Shown: positions 1 to 5,591 of the stretch, one piece after another | How the letters are laid out: each line of letters starts with the position of its first letter | How positions within the stretch are numbered: position 1 is the first letter of the stretch | Origin: Candidatus Dormiibacterota bacterium | Lineage (GTDB): Bacteria; Chloroflexota; Dormibacteria; UBA8260 | Direction: 5' to 3' | DNA length: 5,715 nt | Assembly: GCA_955652455.1 (NCBI GenBank) | Contig: CATPBU010000210.1 | Span: 1-5,715, forward strand | Notes under the pieces: model-generated | The model's input: only the letters and a program-made list of their open reading frames with translations | Databases searched by the model: none | Told to the model about the DNA's origin: nothing | Made by a program: the position numbers and the translations under genes

Positions 1-427
1 ACCTCAGGCCGGCGAAATCGAAATGGTGCACCCACTCGTGGAGCACGGTGTTGAGAAACACCTTGGCCGAGATCACCTGCTGCCTGACCGCGGTGCGGTG
101 GTAGATGCGGATCCGGGCATCGGTCACCGCCCCCTCGACGAACCGGCATCGGTAGTAGCCATAGGTCTTGCTCTGGAGGCGGCGACCATCGTGCTCGTGC
201 ACCTGCGGACGGTCGGCGACCACCACCGTGCACGGTGGCAGCCCGGCCAGGTCGTCGAGCGTGTCGATGAGAAGTTGAGCAAGGCGGCGGCGCTGACCGG
301 GGTCGTCGCCGGCCTCGAGGACACTCATCACCAGTCCGCGGGCGACGACGTCCGGCGCGACCGGCAGGCCGCCGCGCGCCTGGCTGCGCATGTAGGTGGT
401 GTCGGGAGGGCTGCGGCGACCGAACAT
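1..427 (-). CDS. Hypothetical protein with HExxH zinc-peptidase signature, partial (3' end beyond the window)
   Basis: The 142 visible residues begin at the ATG at 427 and run off the left edge, so the C-terminus is missing. Near the edge, residues 130-134 read H-E-W-V-H, followed by H-F-D-F. This is the HExxH zinc-binding and catalytic pattern of gluzincin/SprT-like metallopeptidases, with hydrophobic residues before it (K-V-F-L-N-T-V-L). The preceding part has a helical, charged N-terminus (P-G-Q-R-R-R-L-A-Q-L-L-I-D-T-L-D-D-L, 43-60) and a beta-rich stretch (T-V-V-V-A-D, 67-72; Y-G-Y-Y-R-C-R-F-V-E, 89-98). I do not recognise the family. Any third zinc ligand would lie outside the window. 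No ATG or GTG lies further upstream in frame before the TAG at 521-523; only a TTG inside the tRNA does. A TAGACT box ends 10 nt before the ATG. Peptidase function is inferred from the motif only. Confidence 0.72.
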   Translation of the reverse strand, partial: MFGRRSPPDTTYMRSQARGGLPVAPDVVARGLVMSVLEAGDDPGQRRRLAQLLIDTLDDLAGLPPCTVVVADRPQVHEHDGRRLQSKTYGYYRCRFVEGAVTDARIRIYHRTAVRQQVISAKVFLNTVLHEWVHHFDFAGLR

Positions 428-437
428 CTGCTCGCCG

Positions 438-443
438 AGTCTA
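438..443 (-). promoter_or_regulatory. Candidate -10 box of the HExxH gene
   Basis: Reading leftwards, TAGACT (four of six matches to TATAAT, with the key T-A and final T) ends 10 nt before the ATG at 427. That would give a very short leader or none. No good -35 was seen. The same arrangement occurs at murI and the membrane gene in this window, which raises its credibility somewhat. Confidence 0.3.
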
Positions 444-466
444 CGAAGATCGGCTCGTCGCCGGGT

Positions 467-472
467 TACGCT
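467..472 (+). promoter_or_regulatory. Candidate -10 box of the tRNA gene
   Basis: TACGCT fits TANNNT. Six bases (473-478) separate it from G479, the first base of the mature tRNA, so transcription could begin at or next to the mature 5' end. No recognisable -35 hexamer lies 16-18 nt upstream. The call rests on spacing and the weak consensus only. Confidence 0.3.
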
Positions 473-478
473 CTCCGC

Positions 479-552
479 GCCCCCGTGGCCCAATGGCAGA
501 GGCGGCCGGCTTAAACCCGGCTACGGTGTCGGTTCGACTCCGACCGGGGGCA
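479..552 (+). tRNA. tRNA-Leu(UAA), short variable region (class I body)
   Basis: A full cloverleaf folds by hand. The acceptor stem GCCCCCG (479-485) pairs with CGGGGGC (545-551), with discriminator A552. The D-stem GCC (488-490) pairs with GGC (501-503), and its ten-base loop contains G495-G496. The anticodon stem GCCGG (505-509) pairs with CCGGC (517-521), around the loop CTTAAAC. U33 is 511 and the anticodon UAA is 512-514. The T-stem GTCGG (528-532) pairs with CCGAC (540-544), around TTCGACT. CCA is not encoded; ACCT follows. UAA reads codon UUA, so the expected identity is leucine. The D-arm (A-A-T-G-G-C-A-G-A loop, 3 bp stem) and A73 also resemble leucine tRNAs. However, the variable region is only six bases (522-527), whereas bacterial tRNA-Leu normally has a long variable arm. 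Charging with leucine is therefore an inference. The 3' part is antisense to the end of mscL. Confidence 0.9.
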
Positions 553-940
553 CCTCGGAGGTGCAGAATGCGCAGCGCCGCGCCGCCAGCGGGACCTTGC
601 TGAGGCACTCGGGGCACTCCCTGGTGGTCGCCTCGGTCGAGGGCCCGGCCCGGCGCGCCTCGAGCTTCTGCATGGGCAGCACCAAGGCGAAGTAGATCAC
701 TGCCGCGATGGCGATGAACGCCACCACGAGATTGACGAAGTCACCGTAGTGGAAGATGCCGTGGCCGATCGTAAAGGTGGCGCTGGCGAACTCCTGGCCG
801 CTGCCAGGGATGGCGATCAGCGGGGTGACGAAATCTTTGACGAAGCCCTGCACCAGCGCCCCGAACGCTCCGCCGATGACGAAGGCCACGGCCAGCGCGG
901 CGACGTTGCCGCGCAGGATGAAGTCCTTGAAACCCTTCAC
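521..940 (-). CDS. mscL: Large-conductance mechanosensitive channel MscL
   Basis: A 139-residue protein starting at GTG 940, the position matching the usual M-x-K-G-F-K start of MscL. MscL is a homopentameric inner-membrane channel that opens under membrane tension to release solutes during osmotic downshock. The amphipathic N-helix (K-G-F-K-D-F-I-L-R-G) leads into pore-lining TM1 (about 12-44, rich in small residues, with V-I-G-G-A-F). A periplasmic loop (45-65) and TM2 (about 68-90, ending L-P-M-Q-K-L) follow. After TM2 the tail carries two cysteine pairs, C109-x-x-C112 and C123-x-x-C126, resembling a small zinc ribbon. Similar tails are, as I recall, seen in some actinobacterial MscLs. The last nine residues (P-P-V-G-V-E-P-T-P) and the TAG stop are encoded by the complement of the tRNA at 479-552. 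A G-rich stretch 7-11 nt before the GTG could act as a ribosome binding site. The much longer upstream extension of this frame is not coding. Confidence 0.93.
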   Translation of the reverse strand: MKGFKDFILRGNVAALAVAFVIGGAFGALVQGFVKDFVTPLIAIPGSGQEFASATFTIGHGIFHYGDFVNLVVAFIAIAAVIYFALVLPMQKLEARRAGPSTEATTRECPECLSKVPLAARRCAFCTSEVPPVGVEPTP

Positions 941-987
941 GGCCCAACCCCCGCGGTGGTGGTAGAGAGGTACGAGCGCACGCCTTG

Positions 988-1017
988 ACCATGACGACCG
1001 TGTCGAATGGCTGTCAA
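988..1017 (-). promoter_or_regulatory. Weak candidate promoter for mscL
   Basis: On the minus strand a perfect TTGACA -35 hexamer lies at 1017-1012. With an 18 nt spacer the -10 position reads CATGGT (993-988), a poor match. It sits about 50-75 nt upstream of the mscL GTG, in the 120 bp divergent intergenic region. The exact -35 match is the only real support. Confidence 0.22.
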
Positions 1018-1051
1018 TCGCGGCGCGTTGATCACCCCGCGGGCGTACTCT

Positions 1052-1058
1052 GAGGTGG
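1052..1058 (+). promoter_or_regulatory. Ribosome binding site deciding the hydrolase start
   Basis: GAGGTGG precedes the ATG at 1061; its GAGG core is 5 nt from it. This is the best Shine-Dalgarno match before any in-frame start of the hydrolase. It is why 1061 was chosen over 1007 (no site seen) and 1094 (only a G-run about 10 nt upstream). ATG 1067 could use the same site. Confidence 0.4.
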
Positions 1059-1060
1059 CG

Positions 1061-2128
1061 ATGAGGATGGAGGAGAGGGGGGACCAGCGCAGCATGCGTC
1101 GTGATCGGGCGCACCGGGGAATCGACTCCGCCGTCCTCTGGAGGCTTGGCGCGCTTCGGTACGAAACTGCAGGCACGGCGAGGCGCGATGCCGTCAGCGC
1201 GCAGGAGTACTGGGACGCAAGCCGCGTCAGCCGCCCCGCCCCGATCTCGGTCACGGGTCAGTGGGAACACCGTCGCAGCCGCGAGTTGCGCCTCGAAGGA
1301 CCCAGCGATGGGCTCGGCCACCATCCCGGTGCGAGCAAGCTGATCGCGACTGCGCACCTCACCCCCGGGCTCCCGACGGACGCGCCCATGGTTCTCATCG
1401 TTCACGGCTATGCGGTGCCCATCCCCCTGTGGGACTCCCTCCAGGCCCGAACCCTGCGCGCGCGCGGGGCTCACACCATGTTCGTCGACCTGCCTTTCCA
1501 CCTCCGCCGACGCGTGCCCGGCAAACACAGTGGTGACGGCTTCTTCGGCAGCGACCCCCAGCGCATCTGCGCCAACGTCCGGCAGTCGGTCGAGGACGCG
1601 GCCGCGCTGATCGCCTGGGCGCGGGAGAATGTCACCCCGACGATAGCCGTCATGGGCGTCAGCCTCGGCGGCCTGATTGCTTCGCTGCTGGCCGCGCAGC
1701 TGACACTCGATTCGGTGGTCGCCGTGGCCCCGCTGTGCGATCCGCCGATGACCTTCCTCGAGCACATGCCGCGTCAGCTGTCCCGCCGGCTCGGCCTCAG
1801 CCCCACCAGCGGCGGCGCCTGGGGCGACGACCGCATCGAGGCCCGGGCCATGCTCGACGGCTCACTAGCGCCACTGGTTCTTCGCAACCTGGTGCCGCGC
1901 ACCCCGCCGGAGAACATCACCCTGGTGCGCCCGGAGCTTGACAACATCGTCGGGCCCCAGCCCATCGCCGACCTGGCGACCGCCTGGGGTGTGGAGCTCT
2001 GGGACTACCCGTTCGGACACATCACGGTGATGAACGCACCTGGCATCGGCTCGAGGATCCGCGACCGACTCCTTGACACCAACCGCTTGGGCGCGGACGA
2101 GTCATCCGCGGTGGCAGCCGCCGGCTGA
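1061..2128 (+). CDS. Alpha/beta hydrolase family protein
   Basis: About 355 residues from ATG 1061; ATG 1094 would give 344. The hydrolase fold is clear, counted from 1061. The oxyanion strand is V-L-I-V-H-G-Y (about 111-117). The nucleophile elbow G-V-S-L-G-G has Ser at about 201. The likely acid is Asp in P-E-L-D-N-I-V-G (about 294). The catalytic His is in F-G-H-I-T (about 320). The triad is thus complete and correctly ordered. The F-V-D-L-P-F-H-L-R-R-R segment after the first strands and the A-P-L-C-D-P-P stretch after the elbow recall ABHD18-like hydrolases, but this is an impression and not a firm assignment. No signal peptide or membrane segment is seen, so it is probably cytoplasmic. 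Substrate is unknown: esterase, lipase or amidase activity are all possible. It leads a plus-strand run with murI 17 nt downstream. Confidence is high for the fold, low for the exact start. Confidence 0.88.
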   Translation: MRMEERGDQRSMRRDRAHRGIDSAVLWRLGALRYETAGTARRDAVSAQEYWDASRVSRPAPISVTGQWEHRRSRELRLEGPSDGLGHHPGASKLIATAHLTPGLPTDAPMVLIVHGYAVPIPLWDSLQARTLRARGAHTMFVDLPFHLRRRVPGKHSGDGFFGSDPQRICANVRQSVEDAAALIAWARENVTPTIAVMGVSLGGLIASLLAAQLTLDSVVAVAPLCDPPMTFLEHMPRQLSRRLGLSPTSGGAWGDDRIEARAMLDGSLAPLVLRNLVPRTPPENITLVRPELDNIVGPQPIADLATAWGVELWDYPFGHITVMNAPGIGSRIRDRLLDTNRLGADESSAVAAAG

Positions 2129-2132
2129 GCAC

Positions 2133-2138
2133 TATCCT
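2133..2138 (+). promoter_or_regulatory. Candidate -10 box for leaderless murI transcript
   Basis: TATCCT (TANNNT, four of six matches to TATAAT) is followed by exactly 7 nt and then the A of the murI ATG at 2146, the spacing expected if transcription starts on the ATG itself. There is no Shine-Dalgarno sequence before this ATG, which fits leaderless initiation. No clear -35 is visible; that region lies in the end of the hydrolase gene. Confidence 0.45.
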
Positions 2139-2145
2139 GCCCGCG

Positions 2146-2982
2146 ATGAGCGATACCCGGCCGATCGGGGTCTTCGATTCCGGAGTCGGCGGACTCACCG
2201 TGCTCCGCCAGCTGCACACCCGTCTCCCCGGTGAGAGGCTGACCTACCTCGCCGACCTCGCCCATTTCCCATACGGGCCCCGCTACCAGCACGAAGTGCG
2301 TGACTTTGCCCTGCGGATCATCGAGCACCTCGTCTCGCTTGATACCAAGCTTGTCGTGGTGGCATGCAACACCGCGACCGCGGCGGCGCTCAACGCGGCC
2401 CGCGAGCGCTTCGACGTACCCGTCGTCGGCGTCATCGCGCCGGGGGCGCAGGCTGCTGTCGAGGCGACGCGCAACGGCCGGGTCGCGGTGATCAGCACCG
2501 AGGGCACACGCGCCAGCCAGGAATACGTGCATGCCATCAAGGAAGCCAATCCGGGCGTCGGCGTGCTCGGGCTGGCGGTGCCTGACCTGGTCGACATCGT
2601 CGAAGCTGGAGAGGCGGAGGGCCCAAAGGCAGAGGCGATCCTTGGCGACGTGCTCACTGAGATCACCGGCTGGGGAGCTGACACCCTCGTGCTCGGCTGC
2701 ACCCATTACCCACTGTTGCGCCCGACCATCGAACGCGTTCTCGACGGCCGGCCCCTGGGGGTGGTGGACAGCGCCGAGACCACCGCGGCCAGGGTTGTCA
2801 GGATCCTGGCGGTGAACCGTCTCGCCGCCGATGGCAGTGGACCGGTGGCGCCGGAACTTCTCGTCACCGCGGCGCCGCGCCGTTTCGCCGCGACGGCCGA
2901 GCTGCTCTTCCGCGGAGCGCTGCCCGAACCGACATTGCTCCCCCTGTGGGACGAGGCGGCCCTGTCCGGAGCCCACCAGTGA
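2146..2982 (+). CDS. murI: Glutamate racemase
   Basis: A 278-residue protein of normal length for MurI, which interconverts L- and D-glutamate in the cytoplasm without cofactor, supplying D-Glu for the peptidoglycan stem peptide. Family landmarks are intact. They are D11-S-G-V-G-G (substrate loop), A-D-L-A-H-F-P-Y-G (36-44), A-C74-N-T-A-T (first catalytic Cys) and G-C185-T-H-Y-P-L-L (second catalytic Cys). The ATG is well placed, because I-G-V-F-D-S-G begins six residues in. No Shine-Dalgarno lies before it, but a TATCCT box 7 nt upstream suggests leaderless transcription. Alternatively the gene is co-transcribed from the hydrolase, 17 nt upstream. Its TGA overlaps the GTG of the downstream prenyl synthase in a GTGA arrangement, which implies translational coupling. 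Nothing looks truncated or degraded. Confidence 0.97.
   Translation: MSDTRPIGVFDSGVGGLTVLRQLHTRLPGERLTYLADLAHFPYGPRYQHEVRDFALRIIEHLVSLDTKLVVVACNTATAAALNAARERFDVPVVGVIAPGAQAAVEATRNGRVAVISTEGTRASQEYVHAIKEANPGVGVLGLAVPDLVDIVEAGEAEGPKAEAILGDVLTEITGWGADTLVLGCTHYPLLRPTIERVLDGRPLGVVDSAETTAARVVRILAVNRLAADGSGPVAPELLVTAAPRRFAATAELLFRGALPEPTLLPLWDEAALSGAHQ
2968..2971 (+). promoter_or_regulatory. Ribosome binding site for the prenyl synthase
   Basis: GGAG inside the last codons of murI lies 7 nt before GTG 2979. This supports that GTG, which overlaps the murI stop, over the upstream in-frame ATG at 2946. Confidence 0.55.
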
Positions 2983-3953
2983 GCGTCGTCGTCGACGAAC
3001 TGCTGGCTTCGATCGCACCGGAACTCGTGGAGTTCGAGCGCCGCCTCGAGGAATCGGTCACCGCTGATTTCGGTCCTATGGCCGAGGCGATGGAGCACAT
3101 CGTCCGCGCCGGAGGCAAGCGGTTGCGCCCCGCGCTCGTCCTACTCAGCTCCGGACTCGGTGACGCCGACCGCGACCACGCCTTCAACCTTGCCATGGGC
3201 ATCGAGTTCATCCACACGGCGACGCTGGTGCACGACGACCTCATCGACAACGCACAGACGAGGCGCGGCATCACCACCGTCCATGAATCCGTGGGCACCA
3301 ACCCCGCGATCATCATCGGCGACTACTACTTCGCCAAGGGTGCGAACCTGCTCGCCTCCATCGGCGAGCCCAGCATCGACCTGGCCATCAGCAACACGGT
3401 CATGACCATCTGCATGGGCGAGTTGCTGCAGCTCACCAGTCACCGCGACTACCACCAGACGCTCGAGGAGTACCACCGCAAGATCGCCCGCAAGACGGCG
3501 GCGCTGGTGGAGACGTGCTGCTACTGCGGCGCGGTTGTCGCCCACCTCGACGAGCAGCACACCGAGGCGCTGCGCCAGTATGGCTTCCTCATAGGGATGG
3601 CATTCCAGATCGCCGACGACGTTCTCGATTACACAGCGACAGCCGATCAGGTCGGCAAGCCTGTCGGTGCGGACCTGCGCCAGGGCACGGTCACCCTGCC
3701 GCTGATGCTCGCGCTGCGCGAAACCGCAACCGGTGCAGCGCTGCGCGAGGTCCTGGCACGCGACTCGCTGAGCGATCGGGATTGCGACGATGTTGTCCAC
3801 TTGGTGCGCAGTTCAGGCGCGATCGCGGCCGCCGAGGCGCAGGCCCACGACTTCGCGGCGCGGGCGCGCGCTCAGCTCGACGTCTTCGAACCGTCGGCTG
3901 CGCGGGGCACGCTCGAGCGCGTCTGTGAGTACGTCGTCGAGCGCACCAGCTGA
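2979..3953 (+). CDS. Polyprenyl diphosphate synthase (long-chain, trans type)
   Basis: A 324-residue enzyme, typical in length for the IspB/HepT/GrcC-like trans-prenyltransferases that extend an allylic diphosphate with isopentenyl diphosphate. Visible motifs are G45-G-K-R-L-R-P51 (diphosphate binding), the first aspartate-rich motif D86-D-L-I-D90 followed by R-R-G, the paired K-T (172-173), F-Q-I-A-D-D (209-214) and the second aspartate motif D213-D-V-L-D217. The residue five before the first motif is Ala81. A small residue there is known to leave the product tunnel open, which points to long products, probably menaquinone or another quinone side chain. Exact chain length cannot be read from the sequence. 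The start is GTG 2979, overlapping the murI stop by 4 nt with GGAG 7 nt upstream; starting at ATG 2946 would overlap murI by 37 nt without need. It is cytoplasmic or membrane-associated. Confidence 0.95.
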   Translation: MSVVVDELLASIAPELVEFERRLEESVTADFGPMAEAMEHIVRAGGKRLRPALVLLSSGLGDADRDHAFNLAMGIEFIHTATLVHDDLIDNAQTRRGITTVHESVGTNPAIIIGDYYFAKGANLLASIGEPSIDLAISNTVMTICMGELLQLTSHRDYHQTLEEYHRKIARKTAALVETCCYCGAVVAHLDEQHTEALRQYGFLIGMAFQIADDVLDYTATADQVGKPVGADLRQGTVTLPLMLALRETATGAALREVLARDSLSDRDCDDVVHLVRSSGAIAAAEAQAHDFAARARAQLDVFEPSAARGTLERVCEYVVERTS

Positions 3954-3965
3954 CGATCTCCGGTT

Positions 3966-4556
3966 TTACTCGCTCAGCGCGGCGACGCGCACCAGTTGGC
4001 GGCGGAAGGTGATCGTCCAGAGGGCAAGAACAACCGTCGCGGCGGCCAGACCAAGGGCCTCGACGACCGTTGCCGTCACAGACACGGGGGCGACGCTGTC
4101 GCCGGTCGCGGAGGCAACGACGTAGCGCGTCGCGCGCGCGACATCGGTGAGCGTCACCGCGCTCAACACGGTGAGCCCGATGCGGACGGCGGTGTACTCG
4201 CGCACCAGTCCGGCGCGCAGCTGGGTGGCGGTCAGCGCCTCGACCGGGGTGCGTCCCCCGGGCGGTTCCGGAGAGCCTCGACGCACCCGCAACAGTGCAA
4301 TGCCGAAGAAGAAGGCGGCAGCCCAACCCGTCCAGGCGGTCGCGGCGGTTGAACCGTGGGCGAGAAAGGTGCTCAGCCGTCCACCCGGTGGCTGCGCAGC
4401 GAAATGCGACTGGATGTCCAGCGAGTACGCGCCCAGCACGCAGCAGACGGTGGCGATCATTGCCGCGACCGCGACCCTCAGCACCGGGTTTCGACCGCGG
4501 AGAAATAGCAGCTCGGCGATCGCTCCCGGGGGCCCAACGCTGCCGGCGTCCGCCAT
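3966..4556 (-). CDS. Putative membrane protein with about four transmembrane segments, function unknown
   Basis: 196 residues from ATG 4556 to a TAA stop. Four hydrophobic stretches are visible: about 25-45 (V-L-R-V-A-V-A-A-M-I-A-T-V), 70-91 (A-W-T-G-W-A-A-A-F-F-F-G-I-A-L-L), 123-148 (I-G-L-T-V-L-S-A-V-T-L, the weakest) and 158-184 (ending V-L-A-L-W-T-I-T-F-R-R). Basic residues follow segments 2 and 4, so the 92-120 loop and the C-terminus are probably cytoplasmic. That loop is Pro/Gly-rich, then L-T-A-T-Q-L-R-A-G-L. I recognise no family motif or catalytic residues. The longer in-frame extension to 4667 is rejected: it would run into the divergent gene, and TACAAT lies 8 nt before ATG 4556. 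It converges on the prenyl synthase (12 nt between stops) and diverges from the nuclease-like gene. Confidence 0.75.
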   Translation of the reverse strand: MADAGSVGPPGAIAELLFLRGRNPVLRVAVAAMIATVCCVLGAYSLDIQSHFAAQPPGGRLSTFLAHGSTAATAWTGWAAAFFFGIALLRVRRGSPEPPGGRTPVEALTATQLRAGLVREYTAVRIGLTVLSAVTLTDVARATRYVVASATGDSVAPVSVTATVVEALGLAAATVVLALWTITFRRQLVRVAALSE

Positions 4557-4564
4557 CTCGTGGC

Positions 4565-4570
4565 ATTGTA
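4565..4570 (-). promoter_or_regulatory. Strong -10 box of the membrane-protein gene, probably leaderless
   Basis: On the minus strand the sequence reads TACAAT, five of six matches to TATAAT, then 8 nt, then ATG 4556. Transcription would start at or within a base or two of the start codon. The -35 region shows no good hexamer and would lie inside the start of the divergent gene at 4584. In such GC-rich DNA a near-consensus box at this distance is unlikely by chance. Confidence 0.5.
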
Positions 4571-4583
4571 CGTGCGATTCCGC

Positions 4584-5588
4584 ATGAGCAGAGCACGTGT
4601 CCGCACCCGACCCCTGCGCGTGGTCACGTACAACATCCTCCTCGGTGGTGCGCGCCGCGAGGAGCACATCACCGCAGTTCTTCGTCGCCTCGACGCCGAT
4701 GTGATCGCTCTCCAGGAGGTGAGCAATCCCGAGTTCGCGACGCAGCTGGCGCGCGACCTCGGCATGCGCCTAGTGGTCGGGGTCGCCAGCGATGGAACCG
4801 GTATCAACATCGCGGTGCTGTCGCGGCTCGCGGTGCGGCGATGGCATAACCACACGCACCGCGGCAGGATGCTGCGCAGCCATCTCGAAACCGTGCTGGT
4901 CACCGGCGGCGCCCACGTCCCGGAGTTGCACCTGCACTCTGTGCACCTGGCGGCACGTTTCGGTGAGCGTAACAAGGGTGAAGCACGGCGCCGGCGTGAG
5001 CTTGATGCCCTCCTCAGCGACATCGGTGACTCCAATGGCACGCCGCACCTGATCGCCGGTGACTTCAACGCGCTGGCGCCGGGCGACTACCTCGAGGCGA
5101 CGGCGTTCTTCAGGCGGATGGCGGAATTGCGACGGGCCCGCGTCCTGGTGCGCCAGGCCAATGGCCTGGTGGCCGCGCGACCAGGGGACGCCGGTGAGGA
5201 GGCCGAGGAGGCATGGCTCCGTGCCGGCGTTGACCCGCGCCTCGACGTCGGCATCCCGGTGCTCCCCTTCGTGGTGTACCCGCTGACCGCGCTGCTGCCA
5301 CGTCACGCAGCCGTCGACCGGCTGCTCGGCCGCACCATCGAGCGCTGGACGGTGACGCGCTTGCTCGAGGCCGGCTACGCGGACTGTTTCCGCCGGGTCC
5401 ATCCACGCGCCAGTGGGTACACGTGCGCCACGTGGATGCCCGCCGCGCGCATCGACTACGTCTTCGCAGACCCGATCATGTCCGAACGTCTGCGGCGCTG
5501 CGAGGTGGTTGGCGGACGCCGCTGGCCCGACCGCGAGGCGACCATCGCCTCCGATCACTATCCACTGGTCGCTGAGTTCTCCGTCTGA
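4584..5588 (+). CDS. Endonuclease/exonuclease/phosphatase (EEP) family protein
   Basis: 334 residues from ATG 4584. The DNase I-like EEP fold is complete: V-V-T-Y-N17-I-L near the start, D-V-I-A-L-Q-E45-V (metal-binding Glu), H-S-V-H121-L (active-site strand), A-G-D160-F-N162-A (catalytic pair), R-I-D291-Y-V-F and S-D324-H325-Y-P-L-V-A-E-F (general base). This metal-dependent family covers DNA-repair nucleases, DNases, sphingomyelinase-like and inositol-phosphate phosphatases, and the motifs do not separate these. The 90-120 residues between G-D-F-N and R-I-D-Y include a hydrophobic piece, V-L-P-F-V-V-Y-P-L-T-A-L-L (about 226-238). No signal peptide was seen, so it is probably intracellular. 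A GTG at 4560 is an alternative start but would leave only 3 bp from the divergent ATG. No Shine-Dalgarno or clear -10 precedes either start. It ends 3 nt before the stop of a convergent gene. Confidence 0.9.
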   Translation: MSRARVRTRPLRVVTYNILLGGARREEHITAVLRRLDADVIALQEVSNPEFATQLARDLGMRLVVGVASDGTGINIAVLSRLAVRRWHNHTHRGRMLRSHLETVLVTGGAHVPELHLHSVHLAARFGERNKGEARRRRELDALLSDIGDSNGTPHLIAGDFNALAPGDYLEATAFFRRMAELRRARVLVRQANGLVAARPGDAGEEAEEAWLRAGVDPRLDVGIPVLPFVVYPLTALLPRHAAVDRLLGRTIERWTVTRLLEAGYADCFRRVHPRASGYTCATWMPAARIDYVFADPIMSERLRRCEVVGGRRWPDREATIASDHYPLVAEFSV

Positions 5589-5591
5589 ACG

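Noticed and set aside
23..514. Plus-strand 163-residue frame across the left part of the window
   Set aside because: It is antisense to the HExxH gene and ends inside the tRNA. Its composition lacks any family motif, whereas the minus frame has HEWVH and a sensible protein composition.
479..552. tRNA as an ochre suppressor, or its 3' end as an integration site
   Set aside because: The loop places UAA as the anticodon, which reads UUA and not the UAA stop. No integrase gene or duplicated tRNA end is present in the window.
985..990. Plus-strand TTGACC as a -35 box for the hydrolase
   Set aside because: No -10-like hexamer occurs 16-18 nt downstream.
941..1765. Long in-frame extension of mscL upstream of GTG 940
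   Set aside because: MscL homology begins exactly at 940. The extension is antisense to the well-supported alpha/beta hydrolase and has no recognisable domain.
2005..3018. Minus-strand 337-residue frame opposite murI
   Set aside because: A GC-rich shadow of murI, which carries all of its catalytic motifs on the plus strand.
3141..3800. Minus-strand 219-residue frame opposite the prenyl synthase
   Set aside because: Antisense to both aspartate-rich motifs of a clear enzyme, with no motif of its own.
3949..3977. GCTGA ... TCAGC hairpin between the prenyl synthase and membrane-gene stops
   Set aside because: A 5 bp stem with a 19 nt loop is too weak to call a terminator, although TTTT lies in the loop.
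3691..4596. Minus-strand 301-residue Arg-rich frame
   Set aside because: It overlaps two real genes in another frame. It is arginine-rich as expected of an out-of-frame GC-rich read, and shows no domain.
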